64,000 nt of DNA from Ephydatia muelleri (lineage: Eukaryota; Porifera; Demospongiae; Spongillida; Spongillidae): contig JABACO010000011.1 in NCBI GenBank assembly GCA_013339895.1, positions 6,190,570 through 6,254,569 on the forward strand, in the 5' to 3' direction. The notes under the pieces are model-generated. The model had not been told where the DNA came from. It made no database searches and saw only the letters and a list, made by a program, of their open reading frames with translations. A program made the position numbers and the translations under genes. This document shows, piece by piece, positions 13,673-25,421 of this stretch (the first letter of the stretch is position 1; the number at the start of each line of letters is the position of its first letter).

Positions 13673-14029
13673 TTTTCTACAACACAGCGTGCATTACAGA
13701 CTGGAGTGCTGCAAAAAACTAGCTATTAATATATCAAAATTATTAAATTGTACGTTCTATTAATTTTAATAACACCGAACATTTTCGTAACGCTGGTAAC
13801 GACTTACACACAGGCGAGTTATACTGACTCATAGATCGAAGTAAGCAACAATAAATGAATATGTCGATGGCGTATGTACCTTATCAAGTGTTCAAACGGC
13901 AGATATACATAACTATCATTAAATTAAAGCAGTCAAACCTTTTTTTTTTTAAGTTGTTAAACTCACAAAAAGAAATTTGTTTGAGTGCATCAAGCAATGG
14001 GGATAAATTTCCGCAGGTAATCGCCAAAC
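13673..14029. promoter_or_regulatory. Shared intergenic region between divergent genes
   Basis: These 357 bp separate the start codons of the minus-strand Tudor gene and the plus-strand adhesion GPCR, so both promoters and 5' UTRs must lie here unless there are distant non-coding exons. I see AT-rich sequence and a T10 run near 13941, but no convincing TATA box or other core element. Confidence 0.5.
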
Positions 14030-17000
14030 ATGTTCATATTCAATGCTGCAACAGCAGTATTCATTCTCTTGAGCATCACCAATTCATCAGCTCTTCAGAG
14101 TGAGTCTAACCCTGTTATGTATCACGATTTGAAATAATTTCTTCACAGTTTCACCTCCCACTGTAACCATCACACCTCTCTCAAGAGGTCCTCTGTACTC
14201 AGGGACTCAAGTCAGCCTGCTCTGCAATGTCACAATTCCAGCTGGAGTGGACATTCCTGTAATGGTGAGCACTTTGTGGAGCGGACCACAGACATCAATT
14301 CACAATGGAAACAGGACCACATTCACCGCTTTACAGTCAATGATAGTCTATATCACAACACTACAAATAAACCCTTTAGTTTCAAGTGACACAGGTTTTT
14401 ATCAGTGTACTGGGATCATCTCTTCATGCAGTAATTATACTGCAGCCTCTAGCAATGCTTCAGCAAATATTTTATTGCTTGTACAAGGTGAGGATAAGCA
14501 CGAGACCAGTCCACTGATTATTAATATTTATTGACATAAGCTTCGTCTGTGAAAATATCACATAGTTAATAGGATAATAAGTTCTAATAAATCTATATAC
14601 TACATATTCTATTCCCCCTATCTACATATTCAGCCACACCCTATGTTCCCCAAGGAGTAACTGTCACGGCAATCAATGCGACGATTATGCGTATCGCATG
14701 GACAGACAGTCCCAATAACAGCCTAATCATAGCTTTCGAGGTGATGTATGAGGGGCCACTGAGCACACAATATGTCAACGTCACTGGTAATGTCACGTCG
14801 GTGCTACTGACGGGCCTTGAGGAGTGTGTAGTGAACAACGTACTGGTGAGGGCCTACACTTCCAAAGGACCTGGACCATTTAGCGCTCCAGCACAGGATA
14901 CAACCGCTAATGGTAAGATGACCATACATACCTATGCTACATACTAAAATGTATCTAATGCAGTAGTCAAATAGTCTTGTGTACAAAGAGTCTTCTACTT
15001 TTATAAATGCGGTAGGCTGTCATACATAGTCTTTGTTTCAGCTGGTCAGGTTCCACAGCCACCTGACGTTTTGCAAAGTGCTTTGACCTCAACATCTGCA
15101 AATCTCACTTGGAGCTGTCCCTTGCTGTTCAACAGGACCATAATCTCATACGCTGTCAACATAACATTGGTCAACGCAACCTACATCAATGCACAGTGCA
15201 TCAGAGGTAGAAACAGGAGCATGTATTTTGACTCTGTTCCCGGTTATCAGACCCATCTGGAGCTCAATGGTATTCTCTGTGAGTTTGAATAGCACTAATA
15301 TCATATGCAAAATTATTCATATTTATCAACTCAGTGCCCACCTAACTCTCCTCAACCTCCTCTTCCTCCTCATCCTCCTCATTCTCTCATCCTCCTCTTC
15401 CTTATCCTCCCTCCTCTTCCTCATCCTCATCCTCTCCTCGTCCTCTTCCTCCTCGATATCCTTCTCCTCCACCTTAGTGCCATACACGTGGTACACATTT
15501 TCTGTGCTAGCAAGGACAGGTGCTATGGGAGGGAACCTGTACTCTGCACCACGGTTATTTAGAACTCTTCAAGCTCTGCCTTCATCAGTAAATTTGAACC
15601 TCCTAGCACTCAATCATACGAGCCTGCTTGTGTCATGGACTCAACCAAACTGCACCAATGGTGTACTGACAGGTTACATGGTAAGAGAAACCTTTGTTAT
15701 TTGAAAAGGTTTGCAAAAATTCCTCCCCCCCCACTTCCACCATCATGATATTTGCAGGTCATGTATTCAACCATCCCACCAACCTCTGTAGCAGTACCAC
15801 CCACTTCAAACCGTCTTATTATCAGTGGTCTTAACAGCAATACAAAATATACTGTCTCAGTGTGTGCCCTAACTATGCTTGGGTGTGGAGTTGCAGGGAA
15901 TGGAACAGTGCTCACACTACGCGGTAAGCAAGCATCGTATCTGAATGGTTTTCAACAGGGTATGCATTCTGCTGCTAGCTCTAGTTGCACAGCCCATGGC
16001 GTTTTATTTGAGGATGTCTTCAGTCATTGATATGGACAGTGCTGTACTTGCAGACAAGGTTAGTGATCCTAATCCAAAGTAATGTTATGGCATGGATGGC
16101 GTATTAGTATCGTTATTTACAACTTGGTCAATAAAGCTGAACAGTTTTGGAACAGGAACAATTGCAGAAGGGAGTATGAATGCCAGCTGCACTTATGTGA
16201 ACCAGTTAAGACATGGGTTAAGATATTCAATGTCCAGTTGTTACTTCAGTGGCTTTGCAGGTGTCAAATGGACCTTGACAATGGATTGAACAGAATCGAG
16301 TGCATGTTATTGGTCTACTTGCAATTAACTGCAAATGATACATCAAATCTGATTCATACTATCATCAATGAAACAATTGGAAGTAATATCCTTGGAAATG
16401 ATGCAAGCAATATTCTAGGTAAATGTTAATGTGACATTTCACATTAGATCATGTTGATCAAATGCAGCATCACAAAGAGGCTTTTGCAGTTGCGAAGTAC
16501 GCAACAATGGCAAAGGCCGATACAGTTGGCCAGAAGTACAAGTCAATGGGGTTGTCTCCTCCCCTTGCCAATATGGACCTCTGGATTCCAAAGTTACTCG
16601 AACCTGCACGGCTGCCAGACAGTGGCTAGAGGACAGCACCAACTGCACCACTGCAGTGACAAACCAGTTCAATATGCTCAAGAATGCCAATGTAATATCG
16701 CTCACACCAGTATTCTATTTTATTTTACAATGCTATTACGCTGTTGCAGCTGACTGTGGCTAAGGGGAATGTGCTGAATGTCACAACACAACTGCACAGT
16801 GTGGTGTCCCAAGCCACAACAGGATTGGACATGACATCTGACAACCTGGCCACTGTTACATCGGTGTTTATGCAAATATCAAATCTCTCATTGGGAATAA
16901 ATGGAACAGTCCAAAATGAGGTTAATGCTCTTATGTCATGATGAGATGTGAAGTGTTGGTCCATCAATATCAGGTTGTCATAGCTGCACTGGGGATATTA

Positions 17001-19176
17001 GACACTATCCAGAATTGGCCACCACACGTGTTGGCAACTGAATCTTCAAAGTAATGTTTTAGGACTGTAGTATTATTATATCACTGCAGATGGTTGAGTC
17101 TATATGAGCATACTGTGTTTATCTTAGGATAGTGAAGTCGTTCGAAACCACCGTCCACAATGTAGTTCAACAGGAGAATTTTACATCTCTTACTGTTACA
17201 CAAAACCAAAGCATATTCAATGCTGAAAAGGTATTCTGAGTCTCTTTATGTTTCACAGTTTACTGCATTTTCTCTAAAGCTGTCCCGTTCAAATTTAACA
17301 ACAAAAGGGAAATCATTCAGCTTCGCTGGTGAAAGCGGTAAAAAAAAAAGTAAAAAAGTGTTACGAGCACTGAACGCTATGCATTAATGCTTAGATGGCT
17401 CAAGGGATGTTTCTTCTTCACCAGCAAGTATTGTTCTACCTGCCTCATTGTTTAAGGGAGTTACAGAAAACAGTTCCAATATTGCAATGTTTTTCTCTAT
17501 CTACAAAACCTCAGCCCTGTTTCAATTGTTAAATGCAACAAATACATCCGTCATATCTTCATTGGTCATTGGTGCTACTGTTGTTTCCTCAGCACCATTT
17601 AGAAATCTTACTGACCCTGTTGAAATTGAGCTTCCTGTCACTGCTCAGGTTTGCATTTGGTGTAACACCGGGGTCAGCCAGGTGAGGTAATGAGTTCTTT
17701 TGTATAGAACTATTCTACAATCCAATGTGTTTGGTGGGACTTTGAAGCTGCCGGTAAGTGAAGAAAATGAATAGACCATGTTTGTTGTGCCCGCGCATTG
17801 TACACTACCCATTTCTGGCACACATTAGGAGGTCTTGGTAATTGGTCAACTAGCGGATGTCAACTCGGCAATTCAACAGCTAACCAAACCAAATGCTTGT
17901 GTACTCACTTGACTAACTTCGCTGTCCTTGTGGTAATTGTGATGCTGGTATGCTGTATGAAATTATGGTCATGGTTTGCTTTTTTTTTTGCCATTTAGGA
18001 CATATCAACTAGAACAGCTGCAACTTCTACCATGCCAACAAAAGTAGAGAAGGCTGTTGAGCGTACAATTGAAATTATATCCTATATCGGTGTGGCTTTG
18101 TCTCTTGCTGGGCTTGTGCTAACAATAATTTCTCTCTCCTGTTTTAAGTATGTTCAGACAGGAATGTGATGATGTTATAAACATGTGCAATATTCCCATA
18201 TTTAGAAAGCTCAGAAGCAAAGATACATCTAAGTTTCATCTTCAGTTGTGTGGTGCTCTGATTGGAATGCTGCTAGTGTTTGTGATTGGAATTGATAAAA
18301 CTGCAAACTTTGAAGGATGTGTCACTGTGTCAGTGTTGATCCACTACTTCACACTGGTGGCTGTGATGTGGATGGGGGCAGAGGCCTTCCTGATGTTCCA
18401 GAAGTTTGTCATTGTGTTTGTTCGGATTAAAAAGCATTACACAATAATCCTGTCCCTTGTCTGCTGGGGTATTTAAGGCATTGAACACTGATGACAAACA
18501 CGTTACTGATTTTTGTATCTATTTTAGTTGCTCCATTGGTTCCAGTTGGTATTCCTCTTTCAATTGATGGCAATTTTCTTGTGAACAGGAATACAACAAG
18601 TGGATAGTAAGCTATAATTTGCACAAAATCATTGAACACATGCAATAACTTCATGCTATTTAATCCAGCTGTTTCATCAGTGATGTCAGAGTGTTCTTTG
18701 GTGCATTTCTTGGACCTATTCTACTCATAATGGTTTTCAATTTCACTGCATTCATTACTGTGATGGCCGTACTAGTGAGGCATCTTCTGAGACGCACAAA
18801 AGGTTCAAACAAAATGGGAACTGCTCTTCAAATGACAGCTAGTGTTGTAAGCATCTCTGCTCTCTTTGGTCTGACATGGGTGTTTGGAGCCCTCACTGTT
18901 TCCAGAGCAGATCTTGCCTTCCAAGTCATTTTTGCTCTTTCAAACTCATTCCAAGGGTTTCTGATTTTTATTTTCTTCTGTGCGTTAAACAAGGAGGTTC
19001 AGTTGGCTTGGAAACAACTGTTTCGGGTTGCCCACCATGATTACGCGAGTGTTGCAAAGACCTCTAGGCAAACAACACGTACCACGGCCAGTGATACCAT
19101 GTCTACCAATCCTGAGCATACAGACTTTGAAATGAGAGAGACTGTCTCCAATGTTCATCACAGTGGTACTGCCTAG
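14030..19176 (+). CDS. Adhesion-type GPCR: Ig, FN3, HRM, GAIN/GPS, 7TM
   Basis: The product is a class B2 receptor at the plasma membrane, expected to self-cleave at the GPS. Supported exons: 14030-14099, 14149-14487, 14634-14912, 15042-15269, 15478-15680, 15758-15923, 16156-16260, about 16300-16418, 16468-16691, 16750-16920, 16974-17050, 17128-17230, 17280-17337, 17395-17648, 17708-17753, 17829-17932, 17999-18147, 18206-18468, 18528-18606 and 18669-19176. Exon 1 is a signal peptide ([13 protein letters not shown]). An Ig domain (DTGFYQC) and about three FN3 domains follow ([26 protein letters not shown]). The hormone-receptor-like motif has YSWPEVQ, SPCQYG and VTRTC. The GAIN region ends in a GPS with NWSTSGCQ and [12 protein letters not shown], cleavage expected at HL/T. 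Seven TM segments include [14 protein letters not shown] and [12 protein letters not shown]. The junction of the exon near 16300 is unresolved because I found no in-phase AG acceptor; the other phases are consistent. Confidence 0.88.
15340..15475 (+). repeat. CT/TCC-rich intronic tract
   Basis: A polypyrimidine low-complexity run (TCCTCTTCCTCCTCATCC type) directly upstream of the acceptor of the FN3 exon at 15478. It reads open as a Leu/Ser-rich ORF, but that is compositional. Confidence 0.85.
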
Positions 19177-19307
19177 ACTATATGTTGGAACACTTCTACT
19201 AACTGTGTATCTCAGTAGAGTACTGCTTGTCTTTATCATTATGCATTGTTTATGGCAGTGTACGTTACTGACTTGTATATATACTTCGGAAATATTCATG
19301 TCATTCT

Positions 19308-19313
19308 AATAAA
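19308..19313 (+). terminator. Candidate polyadenylation signal AATAAA of the adhesion GPCR
   Basis: A canonical hexamer 132 bp after the stop codon at 19174-19176. It is the first such hexamer downstream. Confidence 0.55.
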
Positions 19314-19760
19314 GGTATTGAAGCAAACTTATGTATTCCATGCAATATAACTAAGAAGTACAGTTACAGTATAATTATGCATATGAAATCAAATAGACTT
19401 TATTCACATCTGAATGACAAAATCTGCATGCTACAATTTAAAAATTTCGTTTGATACTATTTCCATTATTGTTTCCAGTAGAAAATTCAATCAGTATGAG
19501 TTTGTAAGGTGAAATGAAGTATGCCACATGTATACATGTAGGATATAAACAGAAATCTTAAAGCTATTGTGCTTATAATTACTGCATGGCTTCCACTGAA
19601 ACCCATTACTCTATTCTCTTGTTTCTCTATCTAGACCTTTTTATTCACATATTCGAAAATTACTATAAAACCTGTGCACAAACATGGCAGATTGGATGTT
19701 ATTGTGAGGCATTATTGTGACCAATACACACTGACAAGGTGTAAATTTCACCTTCTGCCC
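19314..19760. other. No recognisable gene
   Basis: AT-rich intergenic sequence between the adhesion GPCR and the Ig relic. I see no splice-consistent exon or repeat. Confidence 0.5.
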
Positions 19761-19764
19761 TCTG

Positions 19765-20500
19765 TCCACATCCCACAGAGGACAGTACACTCGTGTGCAA
19801 ACATCATTGTTAGCAGGTACTGAGTGCGCTTCTTAAGTATGTTACACTTCCTCAACCAAGGACAACTACTGTTCCTCTTGCTTATACTCACAGCACTTTG
19901 GAACACTCATAGGCATGTGTTGTGCCCCATCAATATTGGACACTCCTATAATGGTGGGACCTTACAGATTGGATATGCATTGGCCACTCTTTAATGGCCG
20001 GCAGTAGGGGATCACTTCACAGTCAACATAATTATAATGATGCATGACCTACAACACTGTCACAAAACTTAAAATCAACACAACTTTAATAATAAATGAC
20101 ATTGGCTTGCATCAGTGTGTCTCTCAAATAACAGATTTGTTGTAGGTTCTAGCAATGCGCACAGCAAATAATTCATTGTCTGTACAAGGTGAGGAATTAA
20201 TTCACCAAAATGTCTAATTGTTTTACTCACACATCCAGCTCTCCCTCCTCCTGTGGTCACCACATCATCATACAGCAGCACAATTGCTGGTTCAGTGTAC
20301 TCACTGGTGTGTATGGTGAAGGTGGTAGATGGACTGGTAGTTGTCCCTGATGGGATGAAGGATGGAGGAGTTCTTTTTAATGGAACCACTGACAGAACTG
20401 TGTCAGGTGGAAACAGTATTCTAAGTCTCACATTTAGTTCTCTTCTAACATCTCATGGAGGACAGTACATCTGTGAGGCAAACTGCCTTACACCTTAGTT
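19765..20500 (+). pseudogene. Relic of Ig exons of the receptor-phosphatase array
   Basis: 20240-20498 matches the type A Ig exon ([53 protein letters not shown]). It lacks the segment with the core Trp (VVWMKDGG becomes GMKDGG) and ends in a premature stop after EANCLTP. Upstream fragments match the ends of type B' exons, including GACATTGGCTTGCATCAGTG at about 20098 and a GTACAAGGTGAGG donor at about 20185. Further decayed Ig-like pieces lie near 19780-19990. It lies about 10 kb before the intact array and is a remnant of an older duplication. Confidence 0.75.
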
Positions 20501-23130
20501 AGGCCTATATTTATTCATTTGATCAGCAGTTATTATATTAAATCAGAGTGAGTTTGATATGTGTTACTATTAACCCTTTGTTCCCAGGGTTCCACTGCCA
20601 GCTAGCGCAACAATTGCATATGTTCTGCTTGGTAGTAAATACTGTATATGCATGGGATCGTTTTCGCGAAAAGGTACCTCATTGCCAGAAATTTCGGACA
20701 TCGACCTGCTGTGGTGCTGTGTACAATCTATGTTTAGTATCATTGCTGTTGTGTATTTCTGTGTTTGTATATTTACATTAATATGTTTTGATAAATCTTA
20801 GCTAAAGAATACAATTGTAATGGTGAAAGTATAATTGTTGTATCGTATTCCTGGCCGGAGTTATGGATGAGTTTGTCACAGTCTGCTTAAACCCGCTAGT
20901 GCTTCGTGTTGCGTTAGCTGGAACCGTCGCAATGAGAGGGGAAAGAATTCCGTTGCCTCTAGAACGAAACCCCTTTGTCGTGCTTGTACGCTGTACTGAA
21001 GCAACCACTAACTGCACAGAAAACACCCATTTGTAAAACGATTTACACGCTTTAATAATTGGATCCAAGTGACGCGATATCACATGCATGACTAATTTCG
21101 TATTCAAAAGTTGAATATCTCGAAAACGAAACATACAAAAAAAAATTAAAAAAAACCCCAGTATACTACACTAGTGATTATCTTTCATATGAAGGGCACT
21201 TGTTTTTCCATGTCAGCCTCCCTTTATGATCACACACAAAATACACAATGACTATGACTGAACAGCTGATTGTCAACCATATTATTAATAAAAATTAATT
21301 AACGTTCTTTAGTACCTATATCAGTTTCGGTTCCGTGTATTGATTGTTACGCATGCGCGTTGCGGTAGCGTCATCGCGTTACTAAAAATGGCTCTTATCT
21401 CATTCATTGAACGGCAGCATATTCGATGAGTTTCTTCAACAGCGGCGTGTGGAAAAGGTTGTTGACAGTGGCGTAGCTACGTAGGGCCTAGGCCCTACCA
21501 GCCGAGATCAACATAATAATATAATACTCTTAAAGTAATTGATCTAGCCATAGATAATATATTAGCGAGTCGAGTTGTGAACGTTCAAATTTCAGTACAC
21601 GAGTATGGCAAACGTACATATGACGCGGTAAGAGCGAGGGCTTCAACGTTTTGGTCAGATTTGCTTCCCAGGGAAAGGCAGAAAAATTTATGTTGATGTC
21701 AATTCACTGTTGGTAACAAACTGATCTATAACATACTTTCTTTTTTTGAAATAGCAACAGAATGATATGCATGGCTCTCGAAATGTTCTACAACCCCCTC
21801 CCCCCTCCCCTTTGCATGCCCTACCATCAATACTACCCAGGCTACTACTGTTGAGTGATCATTCAGCCCATCATCATCCTACCTTGAGGGAGCATTGAAC
21901 AGCATCAAAACTTTTTGGGCGTAGCCCAACAGGGGACGCTAAGGGCCAAACTACATTGAAGCTGTATAAGCAGTGAGAAACTCGCTGTGTTGTCAAGGCA
22001 GTAATTATGGTGGCCAGGGCCGAAGGCCATTTAAGGTTTAGGCTTGGCAACTCATCGAAGACAAACTTGAATTCGATCTCAATATCTACCTATCTCGTAA
22101 GAAAACGTTTTTAAATAAAAGCCACAACTTGCAGTACTAGCGTTTGGATCGTAGTATTCCCCCAAAGCAATCTAAACCTACCCTCATTTGTTACATTCAA
22201 CATCATTTATGTAAGTCTGGGGACCCGACAGGTGGTCCCAAGGTACATTTGTAACTCCTACACCCTTAGTCTGGGGACCAGTGCATATGGATGCCTGCAG
22301 TCTACAGTTATGCAGCCCTGTTTGAAATTTGACAGCAGGGCCATATAATGTATTGGAACCATCCACATGTACATGCATGTACAGAGTACAAACTTGAAGA
22401 CAGACCAACAGCCATTGAGTATTCCCTGATGTTGAGTGTACTACATTTGACATCCTCCAATTCAAAACACACTACTGCAGAGGCCTACAGTGACAGTGAC
22501 ATCTCATGCACTGAAGGGGCGTTTGTATCCTGACAGCAGCCATCAAGATAAGAGATTGTAAATGGGATATCTTGTCACCACACAATATTTGTGGGCACAG
22601 ACATTTATTGAGTTGTGAAATCAAAGCCTTTGTACTATCAGTTGTGGTTGCAGCAAACAGATGTGTGCTCTTGTTACCTATGTGGCCTCAAAATTTGCAG
22701 ATCATTGAAAAGGTTGCTCAGTTGGCTACTGCTTCTGATCCTGTTTCAGGTCATGCTGAATCAGTGGTGTAAAATAGAGCCTGCTACATTGCTGAATGAA
22801 CAGCAACACCAGTTTACTATACTTACTGTAAATTGTTTATCAAGCATGTGACTTGCTGGGGCCTGGAATTCCTCTTCACTTGGCTAGCCCAGGTTGGTCT
22901 AGTGGCCCAACTAGCACCTCCAGCATGCAACCAGTGTACATGTATGTGGGGGTGGAGGGGTGTAGTGTTCACGGTACGCTGCCTGGAGCCGCTACGCACC
23001 AACAGTCTAGCTTGGACACACCAAGTTAATCCACCACAATGTCTTACAAGGCACACACAGGAACACCAATGAACCAATGACTGAGTCCAGGGTGGAACTG
23101 CTTCCTGCAGCACTTCCCACTTCTGTCGGT
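20500..23130. other. Gene-poor stretch with a dispersed repeat
   Basis: No exon is recognised. About 20705-20790 (CTGCTGTGGTGCTGTGTACA, then TGTATTTCTGTGTTTGTATA) recurs at 44999-45095, so it is a dispersed repeat. CAGTGGCGTAGCTACG at about 21467 resembles a hAT-type element terminus, but I could not find the partner end. Short ORFs at 20802-21134 (minus) and 22572-22851 (plus) have no recognisable domain. Confidence 0.5.
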
Positions 23131-23154
23131 GACCCGGTCCTGAACCTGCTTGAG

Positions 23155-23480
23155 GATTAAATAGTTGTGCAACCAAAACCAGTGCAGAAAACCAGTTCAG
23201 ACCTGTAATGCCAGGTGGATGACAAATACAGCCTGAAATGCCAGGCTACCGTCTCATCTACACAAACACAGTACAAATTAAGATTAGTTGCTCCCCACTC
23301 ATGTAAGCCTCCCATATGTACACACACGCACATACACACACTCTTCCTCTCTCTTACTCATTGAGCAGTTCTCCATTGTCCCTGTCCAGCAGTCTGATCT
23401 TCTCATCCAGGGATGAAGCCAAAACACAGTTACGATCTCAAGAGATAGACAAACTGGTCACTGGATCTGAGCGGATGGGA
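23155..23480 (-). pseudogene. WDR83: WDR83 (MORG1)-like WD40 exon, relic
   Basis: The minus strand at about 23366-23478 encodes a WD40 blade: DPVTSLSIS, then DRNCVLASSLDEKIRLLD and NGELLNE, ending at a GTAAGAG donor. The pattern of a SSLD core followed by LRLLD and GELL is characteristic of WDR83. An in-frame TGA interrupts the blade between SIS and DRN. The next segment (about 23160-23330) shows only a blurred continuation (NLNLYCVCVDET). I see no neighbouring WDR83 exons in phase. It is probably a dead fragment, although a sequencing error at the single TGA cannot be excluded. Confidence 0.6.
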
Positions 23481-24222
23481 AAGAAAGGCTAGAAATCCCC
23501 ATCAATGAAAAAGTAAGGGATAATGAAATCCCCTATCAGTGGATTTCCCCTTTCAGTGATCTGATGTCCATCATTTCTGTACCTCTACACAAAGCCATGA
23601 GCCATGCACATGACCACTGATAATACGCCATGAGCTATGCCCACACTTATGAATTCCACACTTATAGCTACACAGCATGGCATGCATGGATGGATCCACA
23701 TGGTATAGGATGGTGTTTGTCACATGCAACACATATCAAGCTGACTGCATGCTGTTTGGGGCTGGCCCACTGATGAAAGTATTTTTTTAATGTTAGCAAA
23801 GAGGTCCCAAACAATGATGGACAGGAACCAAAGCATTCTGTGCCCCCTGTTCTACGTGGGGTAGCATTGGGAGGGGGTAGGGAGGGTAAGTGGGAGGGGA
23901 CAACACCTTGGTATCATCAACAGCACATCAAGGTCACTCCACACTGCATTGCAGTGTGCATTGCTGTACAGGCCAAGTTTGGAGACTGCCTGCACATGGA
24001 ATCCATCACAATTGAGCACTTCCCAATGTAAAGTGCACACTGGTCATAAAGGCACTGCATGTACAGTCTCTACTGCCTACATGTAAGGATCAAAATTGTT
24101 TTGGCCCTTTTTAAGAAGTGGTTGCAATACAAATGGGTGGTGTGAATGGGTGTAGAGTGTAAGTAGAATCAATTTGGACTGTCTAGATTTGCAACCAAGA
24201 TGGAGAAGTGACCATCATATCC

Positions 24223-24446
24223 AGGTATGGTGGTCACCTGGGTATGGTGGTCACTTGGGTATGGTGGTCACCTGGGTGTGGTGGTCACCTGGGTATGGTG
24301 GTCACCTGGGTATGGTGGTCACCTGGGTATGGTGGTCACCTGGGTATGGTGGTCACCTGGGTATGGTGGTCACCTGGGTATGGTGGTCACCTGGGTATAG
24401 TGCTCACCTGGGTGTGATGGTCACCTGGGTATGGTGGCCACCTAAG
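24223..24446. repeat. 17-bp minisatellite GGTATGGTGGTCACCTG
   Basis: About 13 near-perfect tandem copies. Because 17 is not a multiple of 3, the repeat stays open in several frames and produces spurious ORFs. The sequence after it (24446-24500) is an inverted, decayed version of the same motif (CACCATACCCAAGTGATCACC). Confidence 0.95.
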
Positions 24447-24746
24447 TGACCACCATACCCAAGTGATCACCACATCCAGATAACCACCACATTAAGGTTA
24501 GGTAGACTGTATTGGTCCTTCCGTTCCCATCTTAGATGTACATCAAACCTTCTACCCCCTGCTCTCTTCTCACTCCTGGACTTCTAATTATTGCCACTTT
24601 GGGTGCAGTAACAGAGCAAATCTCCCAAAGGGGTGTTCCTAGTTATAACCACTCCTCTCATGTCAGTGTGTCTCAGTGGTTGATTTGAAATTCATAAACT
24701 ACCACCCATGACCCCATTTACATGTGTATTTCACCACTATCTTATT

Positions 24747-24872
24747 ACTATCACCTTGACACCCACTCCATGTCACCATCACCATTATCACCACCATGAT
24801 CATCATTATCCTCACCATCACCATCATCATCCTCACTATTTCCATCCTCATAATCATCATCGTCATCATCAC
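24747..24872. repeat. (CAT/CAC)n low-complexity tract
   Basis: Interrupted CACCATCATC repeats. A 24-bp AGGAATGGACAGTGAGGTGGAG duplication follows at about 24932-24982. Confidence 0.85.
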
Positions 24873-25293
24873 CATCTAAGGAATATTAAAACACACATGC
24901 ACACGCACAAACATAGGTGGAGCACAAGTGGAAGGAATGGACAGTGAGGTGGAGAGGAAGGAATGGACAGTGAGGTGGAGCACAAACCAGGCCTGTACGC
25001 AAGATTTAAGAAAGGGGTTTGACAAAAGCCTGAACATAAATTCATGACGTAATATTCTTTTTAAAAAGTATTGCGTTTTAAAAAATAGGTTAAGCTAAGC
25101 ATAGTGATGTTATTATGTTCCTGAACAACCTTTTCGAAATCAGCTACTCATCTTACATGAAAGTTACAATTATATGGTCAAATGAAACAGTAGCATGGCT
25201 TAACTGGTGTGGTGTTACATTGAACATCTATTTTTAGTCCTCACCACTCCTCCACCCTCACATTCCTCTCACCTGCCAATGCTGCTTTGTGTG

Positions 25294-25421
25294 CTTTGAC
25301 CTCATGACTTCCTTGTCCCGGCCTCTGCAATAATGTAGACGAATCCTTTTTGTCCCTGTTGATCGACTCCACCGTGGCCATCATAATGTGGCCATCATGA
25401 CCACTACTGGCGTAGATCTGT
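25294..25421 (-). CDS. Candidate isolated exon, function unknown
   Basis: On the minus strand an open stretch reads IYASSGHDGHIMMATVES and ends in KAHKAALAG before a GTGAGAG donor; a CCACAG acceptor lies directly upstream. Composition and borders look exon-like. No family is recognised and no flanking exon was found. It could belong to the same decayed gene as the WD40 relic 2 kb downstream, but nothing in the sequence proves that. Confidence 0.35.

Noticed and set aside
20802-21134. 110-aa minus-strand ORF
   Set aside because: No recognisable domain, no splice-consistent neighbours and no repeat of it elsewhere in the window.
21467-22060. Possible hAT-type element starting CAGTGGCGTAGCTACG
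   Set aside because: Only one terminus was found and no matching inverted end could be identified.
22823-23176. 117-aa minus-strand ORF as a continuation of the WDR83-like gene
   Set aside because: I could not match it to the expected following WD40 blade in any frame.
24174-24449. 91-aa ORF rich in VWWSPGYGGHLG
   Set aside because: It is a translation of the 17-bp minisatellite, open in more than one frame.
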